NCBI GenBank assembly: GCA_030452125.1
Contig: JAKDMV010000024.1
Location: 1-32,981, forward strand
Origin: Micrococcaceae bacterium
GTDB taxonomy: Bacteria; Actinomycetota; Actinomycetes; Actinomycetales; Micrococcaceae
Reading direction: 5' to 3'
DNA: 32,981 bases
Shown: positions 1 to 7,330 of the stretch, piece by piece
How the letters are laid out: each line of letters starts with the position of its first letter
Position numbering within the stretch: position 1 is the first letter of the stretch
The notes under the pieces: model-generated
What the model saw: only the letters and a program-made list of their open reading frames with translations
Database searches by the model: none
Told to the model about the DNA's origin: nothing
Program-made: the position numbers and the translations under genes

Positions 1-87
1 CCATCTACTGGACAGGAAAGCTCCGGGGTGGCCTGAGGTGTCTCACCTAACGATCATTACTTGCGATTCCGTAACTAGAGTTCAGAT

Positions 88-729
88 ATGTATATAGACC
101 TATGTGCCCTGGACTTCGGCTCAATACCCGAGTGGATCTCTGCAGTATCTACGTTCCTGGCCTTCGTGGCCGCCGGATTTGCCGTCTATTATGCGTCGCG
201 GCAAATGGATGCCATGCGCGCTCAGGTTGAAGCCCTGGACGCAGAAGCCGAGTCTAAGCACCAGGACAAACGCCGCGAACAAGCATCACAAGTCAGCTCA
301 TGGTTGGAGCAAGATGCGTCCGGCCAGTTTGTTGCGCTCATGTTCAACGCAAGCAAACAACCTGCCTATGATCTCGTACTTACTTTTATCTCTCCTAATA
401 ACCACAACAATATGATCGGTGGGACCATCCCCCCGACAAATTCAGCGATCATTCACTCCGGCATGAGTCGATTCATCAATACCGCCAGGGAAACAAATAA
501 GAGCATCGACTTGTCATGGGATCTTCCGAACCAAAATGGCCCTATAAGCACCTTGCAGGAACAGGGAGATGGCACAAGGAAGTGGGTGGAGGGCGATTGG
601 AAAGCGGGTCCGCTAGGGGTCGGAATTACGTTCACGGACACTAATGGCATTCGCTGGGAACGTACCATCGATGGACGATTGGAAGAGAAGTCGGCAGACT
701 ACAACAAGTCATCGAGTTATGTGCTGTGA
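88..729 (+). CDS. Membrane-anchored hypothetical protein
   Basis: I do not recognise this 213-residue protein. Residues about 14-36 (from SIPEWISAV to the AVYYA segment) form one hydrophobic membrane helix very near the N-terminus. It is followed by a charged, probably coiled-coil stretch (about 40-70) and then a soluble domain of some 140 residues. The topology suggests a cytoplasmic domain tethered to the inner face of the membrane. The ATG at 88 has no clear Shine-Dalgarno sequence. The gene converges on the next gene (94 bp between the two stops), which has the same one-helix-plus-coiled-coil plan. It lies upstream of a restriction-modification gene, so a role in defence is possible, but that is only inference from position. 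Confidence 0.7.
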   Translation: MYIDLCALDFGSIPEWISAVSTFLAFVAAGFAVYYASRQMDAMRAQVEALDAEAESKHQDKRREQASQVSSWLEQDASGQFVALMFNASKQPAYDLVLTFISPNNHNNMIGGTIPPTNSAIIHSGMSRFINTARETNKSIDLSWDLPNQNGPISTLQEQGDGTRKWVEGDWKAGPLGVGITFTDTNGIRWERTIDGRLEEKSADYNKSSSYVL

Positions 730-823
730 ACTGATTCGCGTCTCCTGAAACCAGGATTTGACGACGTCAGCGTTAAGCCACCGGCTACTGGAGAACGCAC
801 ACCGAAGATCCTCCCCTCCACTG

Positions 824-1522
824 TCAGTTGTTTGTTCGCTCCTGCCACGTATTGATGTATTCCCCGGTCTCCAGCTCGGCGTAAGCAATGATCCAGGCCG
901 CAAGGACGTCCGCGCGCGTTTCATTCTCGAGTTGGAATCGTGTCATAGTCTCGATGAAGTCCTGGATGATCACCTCAATGAATTGGGGTGGCCCAACGAG
1001 GTGCACTCGCGTCTCTCGAAAATCGATCAAGAATGGCGAGATCTCATCCACAAGCCTGTCCTCGAATCGTTGATGGGCATGTTTCAGTTCCTCATGACAC
1101 CGGTGGTGATGCAGTCGCCACAAGGCTCCACTCGAACGGATATCAGCCGAGGTTGGCACACCTTCGAACCATCTACCCTGCTTGAAACGGTAAAGAATGG
1201 TGCGCCAGTTTGTTAGGTGTTCGGCGAGGGCTTGAATCTGTCGGGCGGAAGCTTGTTCCTCGCGGTCACGTTCGGACGTCTCGGTGATGGCGTCGATCTG
1301 TTTTTGCAGTCGGGTGTTCTCTTCTTCCGCCTGTCTCTTCGACTGTCGCCATGCCGCAAATGCAAAGATCGCAAGAAGAAGAGTGAAGAGGGCAGTTGCC
1401 CACGCGGCTAGCCCCGTTGTCAAAGCTGCCGCATCAGAAGTGGGAAGCGTACAAGAAAGACGTTCGCCCTTTACAACGTCCCCTCCAGGCACAAGGCAAG
1501 ATACTGCATCGGCAAGAATCAT
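824..1522 (-). CDS. Membrane-anchored coiled-coil hypothetical protein
   Basis: This 232-residue protein has one strongly hydrophobic helix (about residues 33-58), then the basic stop-transfer sequence WRQSKRQ, then a glutamate- and arginine-rich coiled coil (about 62-100), and then a soluble helical domain. No enzyme motif is visible. The ATG at 1522 is preceded by AGGA eight bases upstream, which supports this start. It converges with the preceding gene and is divergent from the MmeI-like gene (162 bp between the two starts, room for both promoters). The family is not recognised. The location beside a restriction-modification gene makes a defence or membrane-sensor role conceivable, but unproven. 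Confidence 0.7.
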   Translation of the reverse strand: MILADAVSCLVPGGDVVKGERLSCTLPTSDAAALTTGLAAWATALFTLLLAIFAFAAWRQSKRQAEEENTRLQKQIDAITETSERDREEQASARQIQALAEHLTNWRTILYRFKQGRWFEGVPTSADIRSSGALWRLHHHRCHEELKHAHQRFEDRLVDEISPFLIDFRETRVHLVGPPQFIEVIIQDFIETMTRFQLENETRADVLAAWIIAYAELETGEYINTWQERTNN

Positions 1523-1684
1523 GCTTCGATCCTAGACTCGCGCTCGCCACACTGAGGAGATGCCACCTGATCGACGAAAGTCCAATTCCTACCTCAGATA
1601 GGCCTGTACCGTCATTCTTCACGGGCGGTCCTTCTAGAGTGGACCTGTACATAGCTACACATCTCCTGGGGGACCTAGATCATC

Positions 1685-4420
1685 ATGAAGCCGCTGGCGT
1701 GGAACGAGATCCGCAAGAACGCTGCCGAATTCGCCCGGGAGTGGGCCGACGAATCCTACGAAAAGGGTGAGTCGCAGAGTTTCTGGACCGAACTGTTCGC
1801 TGTCTACGGCATCCAACGACGCAAGGTGGCCACCTTTGAGACCCGCGCAAAGCGTCTCGGCGGAGGAGGATTCATCGACGTGTTCTGGCCCGGCATGATG
1901 ATCGCCGAGCAGAAGTCCCGCGGAAGAAGCCTCGACGCCGCTGAGGAGCAGGCCCTGGAGTATCTGTCTTCGGTTTCCGACGCTGAATACCCGCGCTACG
2001 TGGTCACCAGCGACTTCGCCACCATCCGGGTCAAGGACCTGGAAGCGCCTGCCGGCGAAGAACCGGTGACTTTCCAGCTGGATAACTTCGCCAACGAGTG
2101 CGAAAGACTCGGATTCATCGCCGGCTACCAGAAGCGCAAGTTTGGTTCCCGGGAACAGGCCAACGCCTCTATCGAGGCAGCCCAGCTCATGGCTGGCCTT
2201 TACGAAGAACTGGAAAAGTCCGGCTATGACGAACACCAGGCTTCGATCTTCCTGGTCCGCACCCTCTTCGCTCTTTTCGCCGACGACGCCGGCCTATGGG
2301 AAAGGGACCTCTTCCTCGAATACATCCAGAACCGGACTAGCGAGGATGGCTCGGACCTCGGTGCCCAACTATCTGTGTTGTACCAAGCGCTGAACAAACC
2401 CAAGAACAAGCGACTTACCAAGGCCGACGAACTGATTGCGCGCTTTCCCTACGTCAACGGCTCCGTGTTTGGCGAAGCACTGGAAATCCCCTACTTCGAC
2501 AAGGCCATGCGCAAGAAGCTCATCCGTGCCTGCTACTTCAACTGGGGCGAGATCTCCCCCGCCATTTTCGGTTCTCTGTTCCAAGCCGTGAAGTCGAAGG
2601 AAGCCCGCCGTGAACTCGGCGAGCACTACACCACGGAAACGAACATCCTCAAGGTAGTCCAACCCCTGTTCCTGGATGAACTCACAGAACGATTCGCCGA
2701 CAAGTACCACGATCCCGCTGCCCTGCGGAAGCTCCAACGCGACATGGGCGAGATGCGATTCCTCGACCCTGCTTGCGGATGCGGGAACTTCCTCATCGTC
2801 GCTTACCGCGAGATGCGCGCCCTGGAACTGAAGATACTCGTGCGTCTGAGGGAGCTGGGCAACCGCGCCTACCAGAGCTCCTTGATCCTTGACGAGGGAA
2901 ACACGGTCATGACGAAGATGACCAGCTTCTACGGCATCGAGCTCGAAGAATGGCCGGCGACGATCGCCCGCACGGCGATGTTCCTGGTGAACCACCAGGC
3001 GAACCAGGACATGGCCATGCAGATCGGTTCCCCCCCCGATGTCCTGCCACTGGTCCAGTCCTCTACCGTTGTTGTCGGCAACGCGATCACCACCAGCTGG
3101 GCTGACGTCGTACCGCCGACCCGCCGCCTCTTCGTCCTCGGCAACCCGCCCTTCCTGGGCCACGCCACGCGAAGCAACGAGCAGGCCAAGGAACTACGCG
3201 AGGTATGGAAACGAGACGACATTGGACGTCTGGATTACGTAACTGCGTGGTTCGCCAAGGCGGTCACCCTGTTCACATCAACCGACTACGACGGCGAATT
3301 CGCCTTCGTATCCACCAACTCCATCACCCAGGGTGAACCCGTTCCAGCCCTTTTCGGGCCCATCTTCGATTCCGGTTGGAGAATCAAGTTCGCTCACCGC
3401 ACCTTCGCATGGGCATCCGAGGCCCCCGGCGCTGCCGCAGTCCACTGCGCAGTCACCGGATTCGACAGGAACCCGCGCAAGCCGGCATGGCTCTACGAAT
3501 ATGAGCACCCCCGCGGGGAGCCCGTCCGGATCGCCGCAGCCGAGGGCATCAACGGATACCTCGTCGATGGTCCAAAGGTCATGGTCGAGCAGCGACGACA
3601 GGTTCTCTCCCCCGGACTGCCGCCCATGGTCTTCGGCAATATGCCCCGGGATGGTGGACACCTATTGGTATCACCGGACGAATACGACGACGTCGCTTCC
3701 GACCTGGTGGCTGCCAAGTACCTGCAACCCTTCATCGGGGCGCGCCAGCTCCTCCACCACGAGGCGCGCTGGTGCCTCTGGCTAACCGACCTCGACCCTG
3801 CAGATGTAGGCCGATCGGATGTACTGAAAACGCGGATTGATGCAGTCCGCGCGTTCAGGGAAGCCAGCAAGGCCGAATCGACCCGGCAGATGGCTGAAAC
3901 TCCACAGCTTTTCGGTCAGCGCTCACAACCTGACACGGCTTATGTGTGTGTCCCTCGGCATGCCAGCGAAACCAGGAAATTCTTCCCAACCGCCTTCTTC
4001 GGCCCTGAAGTGATTTGTGGGGATTCCAATTTCAAGGCAGACGACCCTGACGGATATGCCTTCGCAGTCATTTCCTCCTCGGCGTTCGTTGCCTGGCAGA
4101 AAGCCGTCGGCGGACGAATCAAGTCCGACTTGAGGTTTTCCAACACACTGACCTGGAACACCTTCCCGCTGCCAACTGTCTCAACAGCCCAACGGGCGGC
4201 GATCATCGAGGGAGGTACACGCATTCTCGAGGCCCGGGCGATCCGGCCCAATCGCTCACTCGCGGATCACTACAACCCGCTGGCCATGGCCCCGGAACTA
4301 TTGCGAGCCCACCATGCCCTGGACAAGGCCGTGGACGCCGTCTTCGAGCTGACAGGTGCTGCGAGAGACGAAGCCCGGCTCAAGGCATTGTTTGCCAGCT
4401 ATGCAAAAATGACCAACTAG
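1685..4420 (+). CDS. MmeI-like type IIG/IIL restriction-modification enzyme
   Basis: Single-chain restriction endonuclease and adenine methyltransferase of 911 residues, close to the length of MmeI. Residues about 63-77 give D65, nine residues, then E75-Q-K77, the D-X9-EXK nuclease signature of the MmeI family. A helical linker follows (about 150-310). The methyltransferase has motif I DPACGCGN at 361-368 and motif IV NPPF at 487-490, typical of N6-adenine methylation. The region about 610-800 should be the target-recognition domain, followed by a C-terminal helical part. In this family one recognition domain directs both cutting and methylation, so no separate methyltransferase or specificity subunit is needed, and none is present. 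GGGGGA lies 11 bases before the ATG. All key residues seem intact. On a mobile element it would protect the host against foreign DNA and act as an addiction module. The recognition sequence cannot be read from here. Confidence 0.93.
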   Translation: MKPLAWNEIRKNAAEFAREWADESYEKGESQSFWTELFAVYGIQRRKVATFETRAKRLGGGGFIDVFWPGMMIAEQKSRGRSLDAAEEQALEYLSSVSDAEYPRYVVTSDFATIRVKDLEAPAGEEPVTFQLDNFANECERLGFIAGYQKRKFGSREQANASIEAAQLMAGLYEELEKSGYDEHQASIFLVRTLFALFADDAGLWERDLFLEYIQNRTSEDGSDLGAQLSVLYQALNKPKNKRLTKADELIARFPYVNGSVFGEALEIPYFDKAMRKKLIRACYFNWGEISPAIFGSLFQAVKSKEARRELGEHYTTETNILKVVQPLFLDELTERFADKYHDPAALRKLQRDMGEMRFLDPACGCGNFLIVAYREMRALELKILVRLRELGNRAYQSSLILDEGNTVMTKMTSFYGIELEEWPATIARTAMFLVNHQANQDMAMQIGSPPDVLPLVQSSTVVVGNAITTSWADVVPPTRRLFVLGNPPFLGHATRSNEQAKELREVWKRDDIGRLDYVTAWFAKAVTLFTSTDYDGEFAFVSTNSITQGEPVPALFGPIFDSGWRIKFAHRTFAWASEAPGAAAVHCAVTGFDRNPRKPAWLYEYEHPRGEPVRIAAAEGINGYLVDGPKVMVEQRRQVLSPGLPPMVFGNMPRDGGHLLVSPDEYDDVASDLVAAKYLQPFIGARQLLHHEARWCLWLTDLDPADVGRSDVLKTRIDAVRAFREASKAESTRQMAETPQLFGQRSQPDTAYVCVPRHASETRKFFPTAFFGPEVICGDSNFKADDPDGYAFAVISSSAFVAWQKAVGGRIKSDLRFSNTLTWNTFPLPTVSTAQRAAIIEGGTRILEARAIRPNRSLADHYNPLAMAPELLRAHHALDKAVDAVFELTGAARDEARLKALFASYAKMTN

Positions 4421-4441
4421 GAGCGTTTCGACCGTCTCCAC

Positions 4442-5068
4442 CTATTTTTGCGACTCCTTGCCCAGGGTCCCGGTTTTCTTGCTCCAGTACTTTTCGGCCT
4501 GTTCTTCGAGAACGGCAAGTCGACCCCGGGATTCGGCCAGGGCTTCGCGAGCGTCCCGGGCGTCCAAACGTTCGGCTTCCAGCGCCTCGGCAGCGGCATG
4601 GCGGTCCCGCTTGTGCTGGTTGGCCAGCTCTACTAACTGCTGTTCGAGGGCGGTAGTGCGTTCCTCGGCCGTGGCGGCCCGTGCTGCTTCGGTGTCGGCG
4701 CGCGCTGCTTCGGTGTCAACGAGGTTCCCGGCGGCGACGGCTTCGGCCTGGGCGGCTTCGACGAGCTGACCGGCGGCTGCGCGGTCGGCCTCGTAGCGGG
4801 TGGCGGCGTCGGTGGCCGCTGCGACCCAGGCGGTGGCGAAGGCACGCTGGACCGGTTCGGGCATGGGGACCTCGGGCGGCCTGATGTCGTTGCGCCATTG
4901 CTCGACGCCTTGGCGGGCGGCGTCCATGGAGACGCCGGCCCGGGTGCGGACCGCCGAGACGGTGACCTTCTCCCCAGCGGCGTCCATCTGCGCCGCCGCG
5001 TCTGCGGCGCGCTGCACCGGGGTGGCCTTGGCTGAAGTGGGCTGCGCTGGTGCGGCGTCCTGTGACAC
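4442..5068 (-). CDS. kfrA: KfrA-like plasmid DNA-binding coiled-coil protein
   Basis: 208 residues: an N-terminal helix-turn-helix (about 34-62, with VTVSAVRTRAGVSMDAA) followed by a long alanine/glutamate/arginine-rich coiled coil (about 85-195). This is the plan of KfrA, a plasmid protein that represses its own promoter and forms a filamentous scaffold helping partition. The start is GTG at 5068, with a strong AAGGAG six bases upstream. Just upstream lies a TAGTAGTA/TACTACTA inverted repeat that fits a self-regulated operator. The gene is divergent from the helicase-associated-domain gene at 5179 and convergent with the MmeI-like gene (21 bp between the coding regions). The family call is confident. 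The role in partition here, far from parA, is inferred. Confidence 0.85.
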   Translation of the reverse strand: MSQDAAPAQPTSAKATPVQRAADAAAQMDAAGEKVTVSAVRTRAGVSMDAARQGVEQWRNDIRPPEVPMPEPVQRAFATAWVAAATDAATRYEADRAAAGQLVEAAQAEAVAAGNLVDTEAARADTEAARAATAEERTTALEQQLVELANQHKRDRHAAAEALEAERLDARDAREALAESRGRLAVLEEQAEKYWSKKTGTLGKESQK

Positions 5069-5086
5069 TGGGATCTCCTTAAAAAT

Positions 5087-5119
5087 TAGTAGTAGTTTGA
5101 TTACTACTATTATTACTAC
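5087..5119. promoter_or_regulatory. Candidate KfrA operator
   Basis: TAGTAGTA (5087-5094) is repeated in inverted orientation as TACTACTA (5102-5109), seven bases apart. A third half-site, ATTACTAC, follows at 5112-5119. The stretch is very AT-rich within a GC-rich element and lies in the 110-bp gap between the divergent kfrA-like gene and the gene at 5179. KfrA proteins are known to repress their own promoters through repeats just upstream, so this is the natural operator candidate. Confidence 0.6.
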
Positions 5120-5178
5120 GTTTTAGTTTCTTGTCCACCCTTCTCGCCGCCGTGGCGGTATTGGGATAGGTTGCCTCC

Positions 5179-5838
5179 ATGACCCGCGATCCCGCCAGAC
5201 GCGGCGAATGGCTGCTGATGTACACCCAAGGGCTCGACGCCGCGGACATTGCCCGGATCTGCCACACACTCCCCCACCATGCCGAGGCCTACCTGCGCGA
5301 GCAGGTTGAGCGCGACCCGAACCTGTTCGACCGCCGGCTCTCCCGGTGTCTTCAACCTTCGTTGCCGGTGTTCCGACATGAGGACGCCACCAGGGGGTGG
5401 GACGGCAACCGGCTGTCCCTGGCCCGCTTCATCCAATCCCGCGGGAGGTTTCCCCGTCGGTCGGCGGATACCGCCACCACGGCCGGGGCGTTGGAGGTCT
5501 TTCTGTATCACTGGGTCCGGGCACAGCGGGCCGCCTCCGCGGGGGGCCGGTTGACCGGCAGGCAGGAACGCCGGCTGGAGGCCATCGACCGGTGGACCGT
5601 CCTGGGGCACGACCACATCAACACCAGGCACTGGAACGAACGACTACAGGCGTGTGCGGACTTCGTTGAGGCACACGGGCACCTGCCGCGCTACAGGAAC
5701 GGGAAGACGACTCTGGAGCGCAGTCTGGGTACGTGGTTGAGCCGGCAGCAATCCAGACGGCGGCGCGGTGTAATCCCCGGGGTCCGGGCTGAAGCGCTGG
5801 GCAACCTCGTAGCCGCTGGCCCTGGGGTTCGGCGTTAG
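5179..5838 (+). CDS. Helicase-associated (HA) domain protein
   Basis: 219 residues with two copies of the three-helix helicase-associated fold. The first is about 72-142 and the second about 145-215. The second is clearer: WNERLQACADFVEAHGHLPR, then LGTWLSRQQS and a basic RRRR run. In larger proteins HA repeats sit next to helicase domains and probably bind nucleic acid. Here no helicase motif is present, so this is a stand-alone HA protein. The N-terminal 50 residues look like a small helical HTH-like domain (LDAADIARICH). A weak AGG lies eight bases before the ATG. It is divergent from kfrA and may share the repeat-containing control region. A DNA-binding accessory role is inferred. Confidence 0.7.
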   Translation: MTRDPARRGEWLLMYTQGLDAADIARICHTLPHHAEAYLREQVERDPNLFDRRLSRCLQPSLPVFRHEDATRGWDGNRLSLARFIQSRGRFPRRSADTATTAGALEVFLYHWVRAQRAASAGGRLTGRQERRLEAIDRWTVLGHDHINTRHWNERLQACADFVEAHGHLPRYRNGKTTLERSLGTWLSRQQSRRRRGVIPGVRAEALGNLVAAGPGVRR

Positions 5839-6023
5839 GGGTGGTGCGGTGTGGCCAGGATGCGCCGCAGCGTCACGGCGTTCTGCCAGTAAGCCACGGC
5901 TGCGGCCGTGGGCCAAGAGTCCGATCGGCCGGCTTGTTCTTCGTGGATGATGCGCTCATAGTCCTTTATCGCCCATGACAGGGTCTCATCGTCAATCACG
6001 CGCCCGGAAGTCTTGGTTTCCAT
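5835..6023 (-). CDS. Small hypothetical protein
   Basis: 62 residues, acidic N-terminal half, no transmembrane segment and no recognised motif. It starts nine bases after the stop of hicB in the same direction, with a weak AGAAG upstream. It is therefore probably the last gene of the hicA-hicB transcript. Its end overlaps the end of the HA-domain gene on the other strand by four bases. Function unknown. Confidence 0.55.
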   Translation of the reverse strand: METKTSGRVIDDETLSWAIKDYERIIHEEQAGRSDSWPTAAAVAYWQNAVTLRRILATPHHP

Positions 6024-6032
6024 GTGGGTCTT

Positions 6033-6416
6033 CTAGGAGTTGATGATCTGTGAGACGCGCTGGAAGCTGATCCCGAGAACCTGGGCAATGTCGCGGATGG
6101 TGTAGCCGGCGGCGTATAGCTGGCCCACGACGGTCTTGGTTCGTGCTGCGGCGGCGATGGTGAGCTCCTTGGCCTTGCGGGTTTCTTCTCGCGCGGCCGC
6201 CCATTCGATTTCCACGGCTTCGGGCAACGTGTAGACCACCTGAACGTGAACGTCGGATTCGGGAACGTCGAGCACGGCAGCCGCCAGGCTGTCGGCGTAC
6301 TCCTGGACCTCGCTCAGTCTCTTGGTCGCGGTCACCTGGTTCAGTTCGGCAATGGTGATGTTCCACCATTTGCCTTCTTTCGCCGCTGTGGCCTCGAACG
6401 TCTTCGGTATTGCCAT
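6033..6416 (-). CDS. hicB: HicB-like antitoxin with C-terminal HTH
   Basis: 127 residues. The N-terminal half (about 1-70) has the HicB-type partly degraded RNase-H-like pattern: short strands around KWWNITIAEL, then LSEVQEYADSLAAAVLD, then VHVQVVYTLP. The C-terminal segment (about 95-127, YTIRDIAQVLGISFQRVSQII) is a helix-turn-helix. In type II HicAB systems HicB neutralises the HicA nuclease and represses the operon. The ATG at 6416 has AAAGGAAG eight to fifteen bases upstream. It lies 58 bp after hicA, with a strong hairpin between them. Toxin-first order matches canonical hicAB. The HTH resembles that of the separate 71-residue protein encoded next door. Confidence 0.8.
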   Translation of the reverse strand: MAIPKTFEATAAKEGKWWNITIAELNQVTATKRLSEVQEYADSLAAAVLDVPESDVHVQVVYTLPEAVEIEWAAAREETRKAKELTIAAAARTKTVVGQLYAAGYTIRDIAQVLGISFQRVSQIINS

Positions 6417-6438
6417 GATCGGCCTTCCTTTCTCACGC

Positions 6439-6462
6439 GGGGCCGGGAAGCCTCCCGGCCCC
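6439..6462. terminator. Hairpin between hicA and hicB
   Basis: GGGGCCGGGA (6439-6448) pairs perfectly with TCCCGGCCCC (6453-6462) around the four-base loop AGCC. It sits in the 58-bp gap between hicA and hicB and ends eight bases before the hicB Shine-Dalgarno sequence, in transcript order. There is no T-run, so it is more likely an RNA processing, stability or attenuation element than a strong terminator. Confidence 0.6.
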
Positions 6463-6474
6463 GGCCCTGCTTTC

Positions 6475-6678
6475 CTATTTCCAGTTCTCGGGTATCCCGC
6501 CGAAGATCCGACCCACCTGCCGCACGATCCCCGGCGCGCATTCCGTGTGCCGGGGAAGGGCGAACAGCTGCTTGCCGTCCGGGCTGGTCCACACATCGTG
6601 CGGGCCTTTCGAGCGCTTGATGCTCCACCCATGGGCTTTGAGGAATTTGACGATTTCCTTGGTCTTGATCGCTTTCAT
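6475..6678 (-). CDS. hicA: HicA-like mRNA interferase toxin
   Basis: 67 residues, a normal length for HicA. The fold pattern is clear: KTKEIVKFLKAHGW helix, IKRSKGPHDVWTSPDG with the conserved active-site histidine in GPHDVW, then FALPRHTE and GIVRQVGRIF. HicA binds RNA through a double-stranded-RNA-binding-like fold and cleaves mRNA, and HicB blocks it. No Shine-Dalgarno sequence precedes the ATG at 6678. The likely -10 box ends only six bases before the ATG, so the message is probably leaderless. It is the first gene of a toxin-antitoxin operon that should stabilise the element. Confidence 0.88.
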   Translation of the reverse strand: MKAIKTKEIVKFLKAHGWSIKRSKGPHDVWTSPDGKQLFALPRHTECAPGIVRQVGRIFGGIPENWK

Positions 6679-6684
6679 GACTTT

Positions 6685-6730
6685 AGTCTATATCGAATAG
6701 ACTCTTCAAGTCAAGATGATCTAGACACTT
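6685..6730 (-). promoter_or_regulatory. hicAB promoter with operator over the -10 box
   Basis: Read on the minus strand: box AAGTGTCTAG (6721-6730), then -35 TTGACT (6709-6714), an 18-base spacer, and -10 TAGACT (6685-6690). The -10 lies in one arm of the perfect inverted repeat AGTCTAT (6685-6691) / ATAGACT (6697-6703). A repressor bound there would block the promoter, and HicB is the obvious candidate. The spacing implies transcription starting at or next to the hicA ATG. Confidence 0.6.
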
Positions 6731-6936
6731 TTGTGGTTTCTTTTGTTGGAGGCCGTGACGATGGCGCTGATGCGCGAGCGGTGGACCCCCAGTGATCGGG
6801 CGATTTCGGCCGCGCTGTTGCCCGCGCGTATGGCGGCGATCACGGCATCGTCGCGGCGGGCGGCCGCGGCCTCCTGTCGGGCCTTGGCGGCAAGTGCGGC
6901 CCGGTGGGCCGCTGCCGCGTCCGTGAGGGCGCTCAA
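6721..6936 (-). CDS. Small HTH DNA-binding protein
   Basis: 71 residues: an alanine- and arginine-rich helix (about 5-30), then a helix-turn-helix (about 32-62: VIAAIRAGNSAAEIARSLGV) resembling the DNA-binding ends of resolvases and of the neighbouring HicB. The best start is TTG at 6936, with GGAAGGGG about 7 bases upstream. It follows the previous gene by 37 bp in the same direction. Its last codons and stop overlap the AAGTGTCTAG box upstream of hicA, so the gene runs straight into the hicA control region. It could regulate the local promoters. The target is not known. Confidence 0.55.
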   Translation of the reverse strand: MSALTDAAAAHRAALAAKARQEAAAARRDDAVIAAIRAGNSAAEIARSLGVHRSRISAIVTASNKRNHKSV

Positions 6937-6973
6937 TCCCGGCCCCTTCCCGGCGCAACCTCTCCCCCGGCCA

Positions 6974-7252
6974 TTACCAGGCCGCCTGCCGGTTGCCTGC
7001 GACCATGGCCTCCAGGGTGCGGGCCTCCCAGGCCCGCTGCCTTGCCGCTTTTGCGGTCAGGGTTGCGGTCTGGGCCTCGGCCCTGACCGTATGGGCCTCC
7101 AGTGCGGCCCGGAGTCCTGTCGCGGGGATCCCGACGAGGTAGGGGGCTTCGGCTTCGAGGATCCACCGGATGGGGGCCATGATGCGCTGGCCTTCGGTGT
7201 CGCAGTCTTCGAGGGTTTCGATGATCTGGAGCTTTTCGCTGGTGGTCATCAT
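6974..7252 (-). CDS. Small hypothetical protein
   Basis: 92 residues, mostly helical, with an alanine/arginine/glutamate-rich C-terminal half (about 50-92) that could form a coiled coil. No catalytic motif or membrane segment is seen. The ATG at 7252 has AAAGGA seven bases upstream (a second ATG follows directly). It is the first gene after a well-formed promoter at 7286-7314 and is followed by the 71-residue HTH gene. Function unknown. Confidence 0.55.
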   Translation of the reverse strand: MMTTSEKLQIIETLEDCDTEGQRIMAPIRWILEAEAPYLVGIPATGLRAALEAHTVRAEAQTATLTAKAARQRAWEARTLEAMVAGNRQAAW

Positions 7253-7285
7253 GGCGGGGTCCTTTCGTCGACGGATTATGTATAT

Positions 7286-7330
7286 AGTCTATAGACATAC
7301 TAGGTATGCGTCAAGCCCTCCTAGACACTT
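7286..7330 (-). promoter_or_regulatory. Promoter with palindromic operator and shared upstream box
   Basis: On the minus strand: AAGTGTCTAG (7321-7330), five bases, CTTGACG with -35 TTGACG (7309-7314), a 17-base spacer, then -10 TAGACT (7286-7291). The -10 overlaps the 10-bp palindrome GTCTATAGAC (7287-7296). The box, its distance to the -35, and the -10 are the same as in the hicA promoter, which implies a common regulator. It should drive the genes at 6974-7252 and 6721-6936. Confidence 0.55.

Noticed and set aside
2369-3163. 264-codon frame antisense to the MmeI-like gene
   Set aside because: Covers the intact methyltransferase motifs on the opposite strand; no domain of its own.
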